Shown here piece after piece: positions 43,071-52,845 of a stretch of 64,000 bases of DNA. The position numbers were made by a program, and so were the translations under genes. The DNA is taken from contig NZ_CP060587.1 of NCBI RefSeq assembly GCF_014334735.1, positions 1,488,001 to 1,552,000 on the forward strand, given 5' to 3'. The notes below the pieces were generated by a model that saw only the letters and a program-made list of their open reading frames with translations, had not been told where the DNA came from and searched no databases. The stretch comes from Aeromicrobium senzhongii (GTDB lineage Bacteria > Actinomycetota > Actinomycetes > Propionibacteriales > Nocardioidaceae). The first letter of the stretch is position 1, and each line of letters starts with the position of its first letter.

Positions 43071-43813
43071 CCAGGCCGCTGCGGCACGCCGGCCTGCTCG
43101 GCGAGACGCCGCAGCAGGGGAGCGAGTTGGCGCTCGGCCACCGCAGGATGCTCGGGGTGCCACTGGATCCCGGTGATGGGTGCGCTGTCGTGGACGACCG
43201 CCTCCACCACGCCGTCGACGCCGTGCGCGACCACGCGGAGTCCGTCGCCGAGCCGGTCGACGGCCTGGTGATGGCTGCACAGCACGTCCCGGGCGACATC
43301 GACCGACGAGGCCAGCGTCTCACCGCGGAGCTCGACCCGATTCGGGACGAAGGGGTCGTCGCCGTCGGCTCGGTGCGCGTGGCCGGTCTCGAGGTGGGGC
43401 ACGAGCGTGCCGCCCAGCGCGACGTTCAGGAGCTGCAGTCCCCGGCAGATGCCCAGCAGCGGGGTCCCGGAAGCCAGGCACCGGCGCACGGCCTCGATGT
43501 GGGCGCGGTCGGCCTCGGGCTCGTGGTGGCCCGCCCCGGGGTAGTCGGTGACGCCGTCGTAGAAGGTCGGGTCGACGTCCTCACCACCCATCAGCACGAC
43601 CGCGTCGGCACGCAGGACGGCGGCCATCGTCACCTCGGGCTCGACCTCCGCCGAGGCGACGGCCCGGACCCGCCATCCGAGGCCCCGCGCCACCGCCGCG
43701 GTGGCGTCGTTGAGGGCGTCCAGCTCCTGCTGGAACCGGGCCGCGTGAGGGCGGCTCGTGCGCAGGTGCAGGAGTGCCAGCGTGGGGCGCGAGGTGGTGG
43801 TGGGGGAAGACAT
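42971..43813 (-). CDS. Class I glutamine amidotransferase / gamma-glutamyl-GABA hydrolase-like
   Basis: 280 residues. Cysteine nucleophile in TPLLGICRGLQLLNVALGG, catalytic His in ITGIQWHPEHPA, and the family motif VVLMGGEDVDPTFYD. PuuD-type enzymes cleave gamma-glutamyl-GABA in putrescine degradation, but no other put/puu genes are nearby. The last 30 residues, Ser/Thr-rich, overlap the end of the beta-lactamase gene on the opposite strand and are probably a read-through tail. Confidence 0.85.
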   Translation of the reverse strand: MSSPTTTSRPTLALLHLRTSRPHAARFQQELDALNDATAAVARGLGWRVRAVASAEVEPEVTMAAVLRADAVVLMGGEDVDPTFYDGVTDYPGAGHHEPEADRAHIEAVRRCLASGTPLLGICRGLQLLNVALGGTLVPHLETGHAHRADGDDPFVPNRVELRGETLASSVDVARDVLCSHHQAVDRLGDGLRVVAHGVDGVVEAVVHDSAPITGIQWHPEHPAVAERQLAPLLRRLAEQAGVPQRPGQEYSASTARAASSTTTSSYSASGSLVDVNTAR

Positions 43814-43956
43814 GCCCCGAGCCTAGAGATCACGTGTGACGCACATGTTTCAGATTCGTGGCCTCCAGACGGCTGGGGTCGGGTCCCGTAGGTCGCCCCC
43901 TCTAGACTCATGCTTCACACTGCGGCGCCCGTCGCGATCCTCGACCAAAGAGAGAC

Positions 43957-44025
43957 ATGGACATACACAGTACGAACCCCCTGCCTGCAGCTGAGCGACA
44001 CGCGGTCGGGGGGAGTGGGAACTGA
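43957..44025 (+). CDS. 22-codon upstream ORF of the CNNM operon
   Basis: MDIHSTNPLPAAERHAVGG then SGN and stop. A good ribosome-binding site (AAGAGAG) precedes the ATG, and its TGA shares one base with the ATG of the next gene (TGATG). A TAGACT hexamer at 43903-43908 could start the transcript. The peptide is a candidate coupled leader ORF. Confidence 0.45.
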   Translation: MDIHSTNPLPAAERHAVGGSGN

Positions 44026-45398
44026 TGTGGTTGCTGACTCTGCTGCTGGGTGTCCTGGTGGTGTTGCTGATCACCGCGGTGACCGGCTACTTCGTCGCCC
44101 AGGAATTCGCCTACATGGCGGTCGACCGGGCCCGGTTGGGCTCGCTGGCCGAGCGCGGTGACCGCCGCGCCAAGCGCGCGCTGTCGGTGACGGGCCGCAC
44201 CTCCTTCATGCTGTCCGGCGCCCAGCTGGGCATCACCGTGACCGGCCTGCTCGTGGGTTACGTGGCCGAGCCGTTGATCGGTGCGTCGCTGGGCACCGCC
44301 CTGGGCGGCGTCGACGTGCCGACGGGTGTCGGCATCGCGATCGGCACCGTCCTGGCCCTGCTGTTCTCGACCTTCGTGCAGATGATCTTCGGCGAGCTGT
44401 TCCCGAAGAACCTGGCGATCGCGAAGCCCGAGCCCGTCGCCTTGTGGCTCGCTCGCTCGACGACCCTCTACCTCGCCGCGTTCGGCTGGCTGATCACGCT
44501 GTTCGACGCGGCCTCCAACGCGCTGCTGCGCGTCCTGAGGATCGAGCCCGTCCACGACGTCGAGCACGCCGCGACCCCGCGCGACCTCGAGCACATCGTC
44601 GAGCACTCCGGACGCAGCGGCGACCTGCCGCACGAGCTGTCGACGCTTCTGGACCGGGTGCTGGACTTCCCCGACTCCGACGTCGAGCACGCCATGATCC
44701 CGCGGTCGCGGGTCGACGTGCTGCGCGCCGACGACACGCTGGCGGAGGTGCGCGCCGTGATGGCGTCGGGCCACTCCCGGTACCCGGTCCTCAGCGAGGA
44801 CGAGCAGATCCTGGGCATCGTCGAGCTGGCCGACGTCCTCGTCGCGGACGACCCCGGGCGCACGGCAGCCACGCTGGCGCGTCCCGCGCTGATCCTGCCC
44901 GCGACGATGAACCTCCCGATGGCCCTGCGAGAACTACGGGGGTCCAGGCGTCAGCTGGCCTGCGTCGTCGACGAGTACGGCAGTTTCGACGGTGTCCTGA
45001 CGATCGAGGACATGGCCGAGGAGCTCGTCGGTGAGATCACCGACGAGCACGACCCGGCAGATCCTTCCGTCGAGTCGATCGACGACGACGGCACCTGGGT
45101 GATGGGCGGCGACGTCCACATCGACGAGGTCGAGCGCGCCGTGGATCGCGAGTTGCCGCACGGCGACTACGAGACCATCGCCGGCCTCGTCATCGCCGAG
45201 CACGGCACGCTGCCCGACGTCGGCTCCACGATCGAGGTCGACCTGCCGGTGGACCCGGCGACCCTGGCCGAGATCGGTGCACCGGCCAGGACGCGGATGC
45301 GCGTGGAGGTGCTCGAGATCGACCGGCACGTCCCCGCGCTCGTGCGCATCACGTGCCCGATCGACATCACCGACGAGAACGAGGAGAACGACCGATGA
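44025..45398 (+). CDS. CNNM/CorC-type transmembrane protein with CBS pair, subunit 1
   Basis: 457 residues. N-terminal CNNM membrane domain (three to four helices, GYFVAQEFAYMAVDRARLGSLA, SGAQLGITVTGLLVGYVAEP), a tandem CBS pair (VEHAMIPRSRVDVLRADDTL and CVVDEYGSFDGVLTIEDMAEEL) and a C-terminal transporter-associated HlyC/CorC domain (GDVHIDEVERAVD). The family, once called haemolysin C, is implicated in magnesium/sodium or cobalt efflux. Couples by ATGA to its paralogue. Confidence 0.88.
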   Translation: MWLLTLLLGVLVVLLITAVTGYFVAQEFAYMAVDRARLGSLAERGDRRAKRALSVTGRTSFMLSGAQLGITVTGLLVGYVAEPLIGASLGTALGGVDVPTGVGIAIGTVLALLFSTFVQMIFGELFPKNLAIAKPEPVALWLARSTTLYLAAFGWLITLFDAASNALLRVLRIEPVHDVEHAATPRDLEHIVEHSGRSGDLPHELSTLLDRVLDFPDSDVEHAMIPRSRVDVLRADDTLAEVRAVMASGHSRYPVLSEDEQILGIVELADVLVADDPGRTAATLARPALILPATMNLPMALRELRGSRRQLACVVDEYGSFDGVLTIEDMAEELVGEITDEHDPADPSVESIDDDGTWVMGGDVHIDEVERAVDRELPHGDYETIAGLVIAEHGTLPDVGSTIEVDLPVDPATLAEIGAPARTRMRVEVLEIDRHVPALVRITCPIDITDENEENDR

Positions 45399-46426
45399 GC
45401 GACCCCTGGCTGATCGGTCCGGCGACCGTCGCGCTCATCGCACTGAGCGCCTTCTTCGTCGCGGTGGAGTTCGCCTTGCTGGCCGCCAAACGGCACCGGC
45501 TCGAGGACGCCGCCGCCACGAGTCGCTCCGCGCGCGCCGCCCTGCGCAGCTCGGGCGAGCTCACACTGCTGCTCGCGGGATCGCAGCTGGGGATCACGGC
45601 CTGCACCCTGGCGCTCGGCGCCATCACGAAGCCGGCCGTCCACCACTGGCTGACACCGTGGTTCGAGACCTGGGGCATGGCGCTGTGGGTCGCGGACGTC
45701 GCCGGCTTCGCGCTGGCGCTGGTGATCGTGACGTTCCTGCACCTCGTGGTGGGGGAGATGGCGCCGAAGTCCTGGGCGATCGCGCACCCGGAGCTCTCGG
45801 CCACCGTGTTGGCGATCCCGATGCGCGGGTTCATGTGGCTGACGCGTCCGCTGCTGATCGGGCTCAACGAGATGGCGAACTGGTGCCTGCGGAAGGTCGG
45901 CGTCGAACCGGCTGACGAGCTGTCGGCAGGGCAGAACTCCGACGACCTCCGGCACCTGGTGGCCCACTCGGCCACCGCCGGCACCCTGGACCCGACCTAC
46001 TCCAGTCAACTGGCGATCGTCCTCGAACTGGAGTCGCTGACCGTGGCGGACCTGGTCGAGCCGGGGACACGGCCCACTGCTGTGGCGACCGACGCCTCGG
46101 TGGCGGAGGTGCGGCAGGCGGCCCTGCACTCGGGCCACCTGCGGATCCTCCTGGCCGATGACGAAGGAGCCCGCGGCTTCGTACACGTGCGCGACACCCT
46201 GCTGCACGCCGACGACAGCAACGCCGATGCGCTGCTGCGGCCGGTGTTGGCCCTCGAGCCGTCGACGCCGGTCTACCAGGCGTTGACGTCGATGCGCGAG
46301 ACCCGGAACCACCTCGCCGTCGTGGCCGCAGCGGGCGAGGCGACCTACGGCGTGATCACGATGACCGACGTCCTGGACCGGCTGTTCCCGTCCGCGCCGG
46401 TCGGCGCGGACGGGGCAGCGAACTAG
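45395..46426 (+). CDS. CNNM/CorC-type transmembrane protein, subunit 2
   Basis: 343 residues from the ATG overlapping the previous stop. CNNM membrane domain (SAFFVAVEFALLAAKRHRLE, AGSQLGITACTLALGAITKP) and CBS pair (LRILLADDEGARGFVHVRDTLL, HLAVVAAAGEATYGVITMTD) but no C-terminal CorC domain, the usual arrangement for the shorter partner. Likely acts with the preceding protein. Ends by overlapping the convergent gadC stop. Confidence 0.88.
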   Translation: MSDPWLIGPATVALIALSAFFVAVEFALLAAKRHRLEDAAATSRSARAALRSSGELTLLLAGSQLGITACTLALGAITKPAVHHWLTPWFETWGMALWVADVAGFALALVIVTFLHLVVGEMAPKSWAIAHPELSATVLAIPMRGFMWLTRPLLIGLNEMANWCLRKVGVEPADELSAGQNSDDLRHLVAHSATAGTLDPTYSSQLAIVLELESLTVADLVEPGTRPTAVATDASVAEVRQAALHSGHLRILLADDEGARGFVHVRDTLLHADDSNADALLRPVLALEPSTPVYQALTSMRETRNHLAVVAAAGEATYGVITMTDVLDRLFPSAPVGADGAAN

Positions 46427-48075
46427 GTGCCGGTGCCGCCGGGCGTCGCCGTTCCGGCGGTCGTCGTCTGCGCTCCGGTGGCGGGTGGCGGGTTGACCAG
46501 CACGGTGTCGGCCGTCGCCCGCTCGGCGTCGGTGCGCTGGTCCCAACCGGGCCGTCGCAGCGCGTAGAAGATGAGCGGTGGAGCACCGAGTCCGATCACG
46601 ACCAGGAGCACCACGAGCGGGTACCCATATTCGGACAGTCCGCTGAAGCCGGACGGACGGACGAAGGCCAGGATGAACGCCACGGCGCAGGCCACGAAGC
46701 CCAGCCCGCCGACGAAGGTCATCGCCGGCGTCCGGTAGGTCCGCACGACGTCGGGCTGGGACTTCCTCAGCTTCAGCGCCGCCGCGAACATCAGCATGTA
46801 CATGATCAGGTACAGCGCGGCCGCCATGTCGACCAGTGCGATGAACGCCGTGTTGCCGTTGGGCAGGAGCACGAACAGCAGCGCCAGCAGCGTCACGATG
46901 AGCCCCTGGACGCCGAGGATGCCGACCTGGACGCCCGCCTTGTTGCGGCGCTGCAGCAGCGGCGGCAGCAGGCCCCTCCGCGCCGCGGCGAGCAGACCAC
47001 GCGAGGGACCGGCGATCCACGTCACGACGGACGCGAACGCGCCCAGCGCGATGAGCGCGGAGATCACCGGGGTGCCCCAGGACATGTCCCAGTGGTCGAA
47101 GAACTCCTGGAACGCGAGGTTGATGCCGTTCGTCAGCCCGAGCTCCTTCTTGGGCACGGCCAGGCTGATCGCGATCGTCGGCAGGATGAACACCAGCAGG
47201 ATCAGCCCCGTGGCCAGCGCGATGGACTTGGGGAACCCGCGACCGGGGTCCTTCATGTCGTTCGCGTGCACCGCGTTGACCTCCATGCCGGCGTACGCCA
47301 GCACGTTGGAGACGATCAGCACGATCGACGCCAGCCCGGTCCACGGCGGGATGACGGCCTCGGCCTCCAAGGGCGTCTGCGACTTCTCTCCGGTGGTGAG
47401 CCACACGATGCCGAAGATGATCAGCAGCGCCGCCGGCAACAGGGTGCCGAAGATGCCGCTCCACGAGCCCACCTTGGCGAACAGGTTGCCGCCGGCCAGG
47501 GTGATCATCGTGGATCCCCAGTACAGGACGAGGATGACCGCCGCGGTGTAGAGGCCCTTGTTCGCGAGCCCTTCGTCACCGATCACGAACGACAGGCTGG
47601 CCGCGATGAACGCGATCTGGGTCGGGTACCAGACGACGTTCTGGATCCACTGCAGCCAGATCGCCAGGAATCCCGCCCGGTCGCCGAACGCCTCGCGCAC
47701 CCAGGTGAAGACGCCACCCTTCCAGCCGGTCGCGAGCTCGGCCGCGACGAGCGCCGTCGGCACGAGGAACACGATCGCAGGCACGATGAACAAGAAGATC
47801 GACCCGAGCCCGTAGAGGGCCATCGCCGGAAGGGAGCGCAAGGACGCCACGACGACCACGGTGAGCATCGCCAACTGGGCGACGGACATCGCGACGTTCG
47901 CGCTGGCCGCCGGCGCGCCGATCGCCGGACCCGAGTGCTCCGGTGGGTTGCGGTGCCCCGGCTCCCCGTAGGGATGAGGCTTGACGTGCTCCGCCGACGG
48001 AGCGTGTGTCCCGTCGGCCCGGACATGCTGCCCGGTACCGCTGTTCGTGTTCGCTGTCCTATGCCCTGTCGCCAT
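46423..48075 (-). CDS. gadC: Glutamate/GABA antiporter, APC superfamily
   Basis: 550 residues with 12 membrane helices. A His/Pro-rich cytoplasmic tail of about 55 residues precedes the first helix (MSVAQLAMLTVVVVASLRSL). Conserved GadC-like stretches include GWKGGVFTWVREAFGDRAGF, YAGMEVNAVHANDMKDPGRG and IAGPSRGLLAAARRGLLPPL. It exchanges external glutamate for internal GABA. It lies directly downstream of gadB on the same strand, forming the acid-resistance pair. Confidence 0.88.
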   Translation of the reverse strand: MATGHRTANTNSGTGQHVRADGTHAPSAEHVKPHPYGEPGHRNPPEHSGPAIGAPAASANVAMSVAQLAMLTVVVVASLRSLPAMALYGLGSIFLFIVPAIVFLVPTALVAAELATGWKGGVFTWVREAFGDRAGFLAIWLQWIQNVVWYPTQIAFIAASLSFVIGDEGLANKGLYTAAVILVLYWGSTMITLAGGNLFAKVGSWSGIFGTLLPAALLIIFGIVWLTTGEKSQTPLEAEAVIPPWTGLASIVLIVSNVLAYAGMEVNAVHANDMKDPGRGFPKSIALATGLILLVFILPTIAISLAVPKKELGLTNGINLAFQEFFDHWDMSWGTPVISALIALGAFASVVTWIAGPSRGLLAAARRGLLPPLLQRRNKAGVQVGILGVQGLIVTLLALLFVLLPNGNTAFIALVDMAAALYLIMYMLMFAAALKLRKSQPDVVRTYRTPAMTFVGGLGFVACAVAFILAFVRPSGFSGLSEYGYPLVVLLVVIGLGAPPLIFYALRRPGWDQRTDAERATADTVLVNPPPATGAQTTTAGTATPGGTGT

Positions 48076-48111
48076 GGTCTCGCCCCATCAGTCGGTGCTC
48101 GTGCAACTCGG

Positions 48112-49518
48112 TCAGTGGTGGAAGCCGGAACGCTGCCCCTCGGTGGGCATTGGACCGGTGAGGGCGTCGAGGTAGGCCACCTCGTCACGCAGATCCGCGA
48201 GGAACGCCGCCGCGAGATCATGGCTGAAGCCGTTGCGCACCACGATGCGCTGCACCGTGAGCTCGGGCAGGTCGTCCGGCATCGGGTAGGCCGGAACCAG
48301 CCAGCCCTTCGTCCGGAGCCGGTCCGACAGGTGATAGAGGTTCCAGTTCTGGGTGTGCCCCTCGCGCAGGGCCCAGGCGAAGACCGGGATGTCGGACCCG
48401 TCGTTCCAGAGCTCGAACGCCGGCATCTTGGCGATCTCGCCCGAGAGGAAGAGCGCGACGTTGCGGGAGTTCTCCTGGACCGCCGTGTAACCGGTCCGGC
48501 CCAGGCGCAGGAACATGTAGTACTGCAACAGCACCTGCGAGCCCGGCCGCGAGAAGTTCAACGCGAACGTCGGCATGTCGCCACCGAGGTAGGACACCCG
48601 GAAGATGAGTTCCTCGGGCAACGACTCCAGATCGCGCCACACGACCCAACCGAGACCGGGGTACACGAGTCCGTACTTGTGACCCGAGGTGTTGATCGAC
48701 ACCACGCGCTCGACCCGGAAGTCCCAGGCGAGGTCGGGCTGGACGAACGGTGCGATCATGCCGCCGGAGGCTCCGTCGACGTGGATCTTGACGTCGAGCC
48801 CGGTCGACTCCTGGATCCGGTCGAGTGCCTCGGCGATCTGGGTGACCGGCTCGTACATGCCGGTGTAGGTGACGCCCATGATCGCCACGACGCCGATGGT
48901 GTTCTCGTCGACGTAGGACTCCAGGTCGTGTCCGTCGAGCACCTTGTGCTCGAGCGAGATCGGGACGTAGCGGGCCTCGACCTCGAAGTAGTTGCAGAAC
49001 TTCTCCCAGCAGACCTGCACCGCCGTGGAGAGCACGAGGTTCGGCCGGTCGGTCGACTTCCCCTCAGCGCGGCGGGCGGTCTGCCACCGGCGCTTGAGCG
49101 CCAGTCCGCCGAGCATCGCGGCCTCCGACGACCCGATGGTGGACGTACCGATCGTGTGCTCGTGGTCCGGTGCGTGCCACAGGTCGGCGAGCATCGTCCA
49201 GCAGCGAGTCTCGACCGCCGCGGTCTGCGGGTACTCGTCCTTGTCGATCATGTTCTTGTCCGCGGCCTCGCTCATCAGGCGCACGGCGTGATCGTCCATC
49301 CAGGTGCCGACGAAGGTCGCGAGGTTCAGTCGCGCGTTGCCGTCGAGCATCGCCTCGTCGTGGACGATCTGGTAGGCGGTCTCGGGAAGGGACTCGCCCG
49401 GTGGGAAGTCGTACTTCGGCAGTTCGGTGGCCTCTCCGGGCCTGGCGAAGATCGGATTGAGCTCGACAACTCCCGGCTCTTCGGCGCGGTGTGCTGCTCG
49501 GGTGGAATTCGTAACCAT
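48112..49518 (-). CDS. gadB: Glutamate decarboxylase
   Basis: 468 residues, the standard GadB length. PLP-binding Lys in INTSGHKYGLVYPGLGWVVW; HVDGASGGMIAPFVQP and the GSSEAAMLGGLALKRRW block are also typical. It decarboxylates glutamate to GABA, consuming a cytoplasmic proton; GadC exports the product. The upstream region (49519-49795) is the probable promoter area. The C-terminal pH-sensing tail is short (PTEGQRSGFHH) and, like E. coli GadB, ends in a His-containing segment. Confidence 0.93.
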   Translation of the reverse strand: MVTNSTRAAHRAEEPGVVELNPIFARPGEATELPKYDFPPGESLPETAYQIVHDEAMLDGNARLNLATFVGTWMDDHAVRLMSEAADKNMIDKDEYPQTAAVETRCWTMLADLWHAPDHEHTIGTSTIGSSEAAMLGGLALKRRWQTARRAEGKSTDRPNLVLSTAVQVCWEKFCNYFEVEARYVPISLEHKVLDGHDLESYVDENTIGVVAIMGVTYTGMYEPVTQIAEALDRIQESTGLDVKIHVDGASGGMIAPFVQPDLAWDFRVERVVSINTSGHKYGLVYPGLGWVVWRDLESLPEELIFRVSYLGGDMPTFALNFSRPGSQVLLQYYMFLRLGRTGYTAVQENSRNVALFLSGEIAKMPAFELWNDGSDIPVFAWALREGHTQNWNLYHLSDRLRTKGWLVPAYPMPDDLPELTVQRIVVRNGFSHDLAAAFLADLRDEVAYLDALTGPMPTEGQRSGFHH

Positions 49519-49795
49519 GACGCCCCCGTGGCGAGTCGGTACCTCCGGTGAGGGGGACCTTTTTCAGGTTAAGCCCGACTCGATGAAGTGCAAAGCCGAA
49601 CACGGGAGAACGGTGGAATTCGCAGTGATCGCAGGGTTATTACACGAGGGCCGACGCTCGCTCAACCGCCCATGGGACCCGGGTCGCGTACATCTCGTCA
49701 CGGCATGCGGTGAGCGCGGGGCCCTGCCTCCCGCCGTGAAGAGTCTCACCAGTGAGCACCCACGACGTCCGGGTCGGAAGGGCTGCTCTGGCAGC

Positions 49796-50380
49796 ATGGA
49801 GCCCGTGTCCGAGCCCCGTGTCGTCGCCGTCAGCCGCGACGACCGGCACCGCTTCAGCAAGGTGCCCGCCACGTTGATCCACCTGCTCGCCGGCCACGGG
49901 GTGGACGGTGATGTCCATGCCGGAGCGACGATGAAGCACCGGTACGGGCCACACCGTGGACAGACGCTCCCGAACCTGCGCCAGGTGCACCTGCTGGCCG
50001 CGGAGCTCTTCGACGAGGCGCGCTCCGCGGGCTACGAGCTGGGTCCGGGCGATCTCGGCGAGAACGTGCTCACGGAAGGCGTCGACCTCCAGGTCCTGCC
50101 GGAGGGGACCCTGGTGGACCTCGGCGGGCCCGTCGTGCGGCTCACTGGCTTGCGCAATCCGTGCGTGCAGATCAACCGGTTCAAGCCGGGCCTGATGAAG
50201 GTCGTGCTGTCGAAGGCCGATGGCACGCCGTCGGAGCGTCCCGTGCCGCTGAGCCGGGCGTCGGCCGTCCGCAAGGTGGGCGTGATGGCCGTGGTCGAGA
50301 TCGGCGGCGACGTCGCTGCAGGTCAGCCGATCGCCGTGACGCTGCCGGACGGTCCCCACATGCCGCTGGCTCCGCTCTAG
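49796..50380 (+). CDS. MOSC domain protein
   Basis: 194 residues from the ATG; a GTG nine bases later is also possible. MOSC motifs: GDVHAG near residue 38, LLAAELFDEARSAGYELGPGDLGENVLTEG and the Cys-containing LRNPCVQINRFKPGLMK. MOSC domains bind molybdenum cofactor sulfur and related sulfur carriers (e.g. molybdenum cofactor sulfurase, YiiM). The stop overlaps the convergent PPOX gene. Confidence 0.85.
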   Translation: MEPVSEPRVVAVSRDDRHRFSKVPATLIHLLAGHGVDGDVHAGATMKHRYGPHRGQTLPNLRQVHLLAAELFDEARSAGYELGPGDLGENVLTEGVDLQVLPEGTLVDLGGPVVRLTGLRNPCVQINRFKPGLMKVVLSKADGTPSERPVPLSRASAVRKVGVMAVVEIGGDVAAGQPIAVTLPDGPHMPLAPL

Positions 50381-50844
50381 TCCTGGACCAACCGCGCCGG
50401 GAAGCCGCCCGTGGCGACCGGGCCCCACGAGGTCGGGGTGATGCGGATGATGCTCTTGCCCTGGTCGAGCATCGCCTGGCGGTACTCGTCCCAGTCGGGA
50501 TGCTCGCCCGAGATGTTGCGGAAGTACTCGACGAACGCGTCGAGGGCCTCGGGAACGTCGAGGACCTCGGCGGTCCCGTCGACCTGGACCCAGGCGTCGT
50601 TCCACTCGTCCGACAGGACGACGACGCTGACCTGCGGGTCGCGACGGGCGTTGCGGGTCTTCGCTCGCTCGGGGTAGGTCGAGATCACGAGACGTCCGGA
50701 GTCGTCGACGCCGCCGGTGACGGGCGAGGCCTGGGGGCGTCCGTCGGCGCGGCGCGTGATGAGGATGAACCGATGACGCGGCCGGACGAACTCCAGCAGC
50801 TCGTCGAGGTCGACGTGGGTGTTCGTGGCGATGGAGCGAGGCAT
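50377..50844 (-). CDS. PPOX-class F420-dependent/flavin-binding protein
   Basis: 155 residues of the split beta-barrel pyridoxamine-oxidase-like fold: [43 protein letters not shown], and [20 protein letters not shown]. The pattern is that of the F420-dependent Rv1155-type proteins of actinobacteria. Substrate unknown. Divergent from the NUDIX gene with about 25 bases in between. Confidence 0.82.
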   Translation of the reverse strand: MPRSIATNTHVDLDELLEFVRPRHRFILITRRADGRPQASPVTGGVDDSGRLVISTYPERAKTRNARRDPQVSVVVLSDEWNDAWVQVDGTAEVLDVPEALDAFVEYFRNISGEHPDWDEYRQAMLDQGKSIIRITPTSWGPVATGGFPARLVQD

Positions 50845-50869
50845 GGGCTCACGCTACGCCCGGGGCATC

Positions 50870-51286
50870 ATGGACGGCATGTCCGAACCCACGGTCCTGG
50901 CCGCCGGCGCGGTCATCGTGGACCCCGCCGGCCGTCTCCTGCTGGTCCGTCGCGGCCACGATCCGGGACGCGGACTGTGGTCGGTCCCCGGAGGAAAGGT
51001 CGAGCCGGGGGAGACCCTCGCCGAGGCCACCGCGCGCGAGGTGCTGGAGGAGACGGGACTGGACGTCACCGTCGGCCGCGAGCTCTGGGTGGCCCGGGTG
51101 CCCACGGGCGACGGACGTGAGTACGAGATCCACGACTTCGTCGCCAGGGTCGTCGGCGGGACGCTGCGCGCCGCCGACGACGCCGACGACGCGGCGTGGT
51201 TCGAGCCCGGACAGCTGGAGCGACTTCCCCTCGTGGACACCCTGCTCGACCACCTGCGCCGGGCCGGATTCGTCGCCGACGGCTGA
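50870..51286 (+). CDS. NUDIX hydrolase
   Basis: About 138 residues; the ATG at 50879 is an alternative start. The Nudix box is complete: [22 protein letters not shown] followed by GL (G-x5-E-x7-REVxEExGL). The N-terminal [21 protein letters not shown] and SVPGGK resemble MutT-type nucleotide pyrophosphatases. Cytoplasmic; it could cleave oxidised nucleotides or another nucleoside diphosphate derivative. Confidence 0.88.
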   Translation: MDGMSEPTVLAAGAVIVDPAGRLLLVRRGHDPGRGLWSVPGGKVEPGETLAEATAREVLEETGLDVTVGRELWVARVPTGDGREYEIHDFVARVVGGTLRAADDADDAAWFEPGQLERLPLVDTLLDHLRRAGFVADG

Positions 51287-51292
51287 TCGCGC

Positions 51293-52159
51293 TCAGGGGT
51301 CGCGCGGGGTGAAGTCGCCCATCACGTCGTCGCCGGGCTGCACGATCCCGAAGCTGGACTCGGGGAAGGGATGCCACACGCCCGACAGGGCGCCGACGGG
51401 CTCGGACACCACGACGCGCGTCTCCTCGGAGAGCCCGACGAACGCGGGATTGTCCGGGTAGAGGGAGCGCAGGGTCGCCATCGCGGTGCTGACGTACAGC
51501 GTCCGGCTCTGGCGCTCAGTCGAGTATCGGAAGGCCCACAGGCTCTCGCCGTCGGACGTCGCGACCGTCATCTGCATCGGGTTCTCGACCCCGTGACGAC
51601 GCCCCGTCGCCTCCACGAAGCCGACCATCCGCTCGACCGCCGCGACCGGGTCGTCCTCGAGCCCGAACGTCAGCGCGAGGTGGAACATCACCTCGGAGTC
51701 GGTCGAGCCCTCGACGCTGGAGAAGAGCCCGGGGTCGATCGCCAGGAACAGGTCGCGCTTCATCCGCCCGAACTCGCGGATCGCGCCGTTGTGCATCCAC
51801 AGCCAGCGACCGTGACGGAAGGGGTGGCAGTTCGTCTGCTGCACGGGCGAGCCGGTGCTGGCTCGCAGGTGCGCGAAGAACAGGCCCGACGAGGTCGATC
51901 GCGCCAGCTCGCGCAGGTTCTGGTCGTTCCACGCCGGCTCGACGCCGCGGAACAGCACCGGGACCTCGGGACCCCGCGTGTTGGGCATGGACCGAGTCGT
52001 CGTGTCCAGGCCGTACCAGCCGACTCCGAAGCCGTCCCCGTTCGTCGCCTCGGCCCCCATCTGCGCGTGCAGGCTCTGGTCGATGAGGGAGGGCGACGGC
52101 CGGTAGAGCAACTCCTCGAGCAGGATCGGACTGCCCGAGTACGCCAGCCACCGACACAT
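51293..52159 (-). CDS. Class II glutamine amidotransferase domain protein
   Basis: 288 residues beginning MCRWLAYSGSPI, where Cys2 becomes the N-terminal nucleophile after Met removal. Further class II motifs: NGDGFGVGWYG, FFAHLRASTGSPVQQTNCHPF, WMHNGAIREF and STDSEVMFHL. The YafJ/EgtC group contains the ergothioneine hydrolase EgtC, but no egtABD genes are nearby, so a free-standing amidotransferase/hydrolase is the safe call. Preceded on its strand by GAGGAG. Confidence 0.82.
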   Translation of the reverse strand: MCRWLAYSGSPILLEELLYRPSPSLIDQSLHAQMGAEATNGDGFGVGWYGLDTTTRSMPNTRGPEVPVLFRGVEPAWNDQNLRELARSTSSGLFFAHLRASTGSPVQQTNCHPFRHGRWLWMHNGAIREFGRMKRDLFLAIDPGLFSSVEGSTDSEVMFHLALTFGLEDDPVAAVERMVGFVEATGRRHGVENPMQMTVATSDGESLWAFRYSTERQSRTLYVSTAMATLRSLYPDNPAFVGLSEETRVVVSEPVGALSGVWHPFPESSFGIVQPGDDVMGDFTPRDP

Positions 52160-52303
52160 CGTGAGCTCCTCCCGCAGGCCATGCCACGGGCAGCGTCTCC
52201 CAGATCGCGAGCCGGCGCATCATCCGCTGGGGATGAGGCGGATCGGCGCAGTTCGGCGTGGACTCGGGATGTCACACCCGTACCACCGACAAGGAGACCG
52301 ACG

Positions 52304-52801
52304 ATGGCGCAATCGACATTGACCGTCTGGAAGTTCAACACCCCCGAGGGAGCGGAGGAGGCCGAGCGCACGTTGCAGGACCTGAGCAAGCAGAACGTCC
52401 TCAACCTGCTCGACGCCGCGACCGTCTCCTGGCCCGAGGGCAAGAAGAAGCCGAAGACCAAGCAGCTCTACTCGACCACCGGCGTCGGGGCCCTCGGTGG
52501 GGCCTTCTGGGGCCTGCTCTTCGGGATCATCTTCTTCCTGCCGGTCATCGGCGCGGCCGTCGGGATGGCGGCCGGAGCCCTGGCGGGCGCGCTGACCGAC
52601 GTCGGGATCGACGACGACTTCATCAAGAAGGTCCGAGACAAGGTGACGCCCGGGACGTCGGCGCTCTTCGTGCTGACCTCCGACGTGGTGCTGGACAAGG
52701 TCAAGGACGCGTTCGCGAGCCACGAGCCCGAGGACCTGCTCTTCACCAACCTCAGCAGCGACCAGGAGGCCGCGCTGCGGGAGGCCTTCGGCACCGAATG
52801 A
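52304..52801 (+). CDS. DUF1269 membrane-associated protein
   Basis: 165 residues; AAGGAG lies 6 bases before the ATG. Begins MAQSTLTVWKFNTPEGAEEA; a Gly-rich hydrophobic hairpin in the middle (GALGGAFWGLLFGIIFFLPV, GAAVGMAAGALAGALTD) and a C-terminal SALFVLTSDVVLDKV resemble DUF1269 proteins. Function unknown. Precedes a membrane protein on the same strand. Confidence 0.75.
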   Translation: MAQSTLTVWKFNTPEGAEEAERTLQDLSKQNVLNLLDAATVSWPEGKKKPKTKQLYSTTGVGALGGAFWGLLFGIIFFLPVIGAAVGMAAGALAGALTDVGIDDDFIKKVRDKVTPGTSALFVLTSDVVLDKVKDAFASHEPEDLLFTNLSSDQEAALREAFGTE

Positions 52802-52845
52802 GCCACGCCTGAGACCGGCCGACGCGCGACGCACGAGGGGGACCG

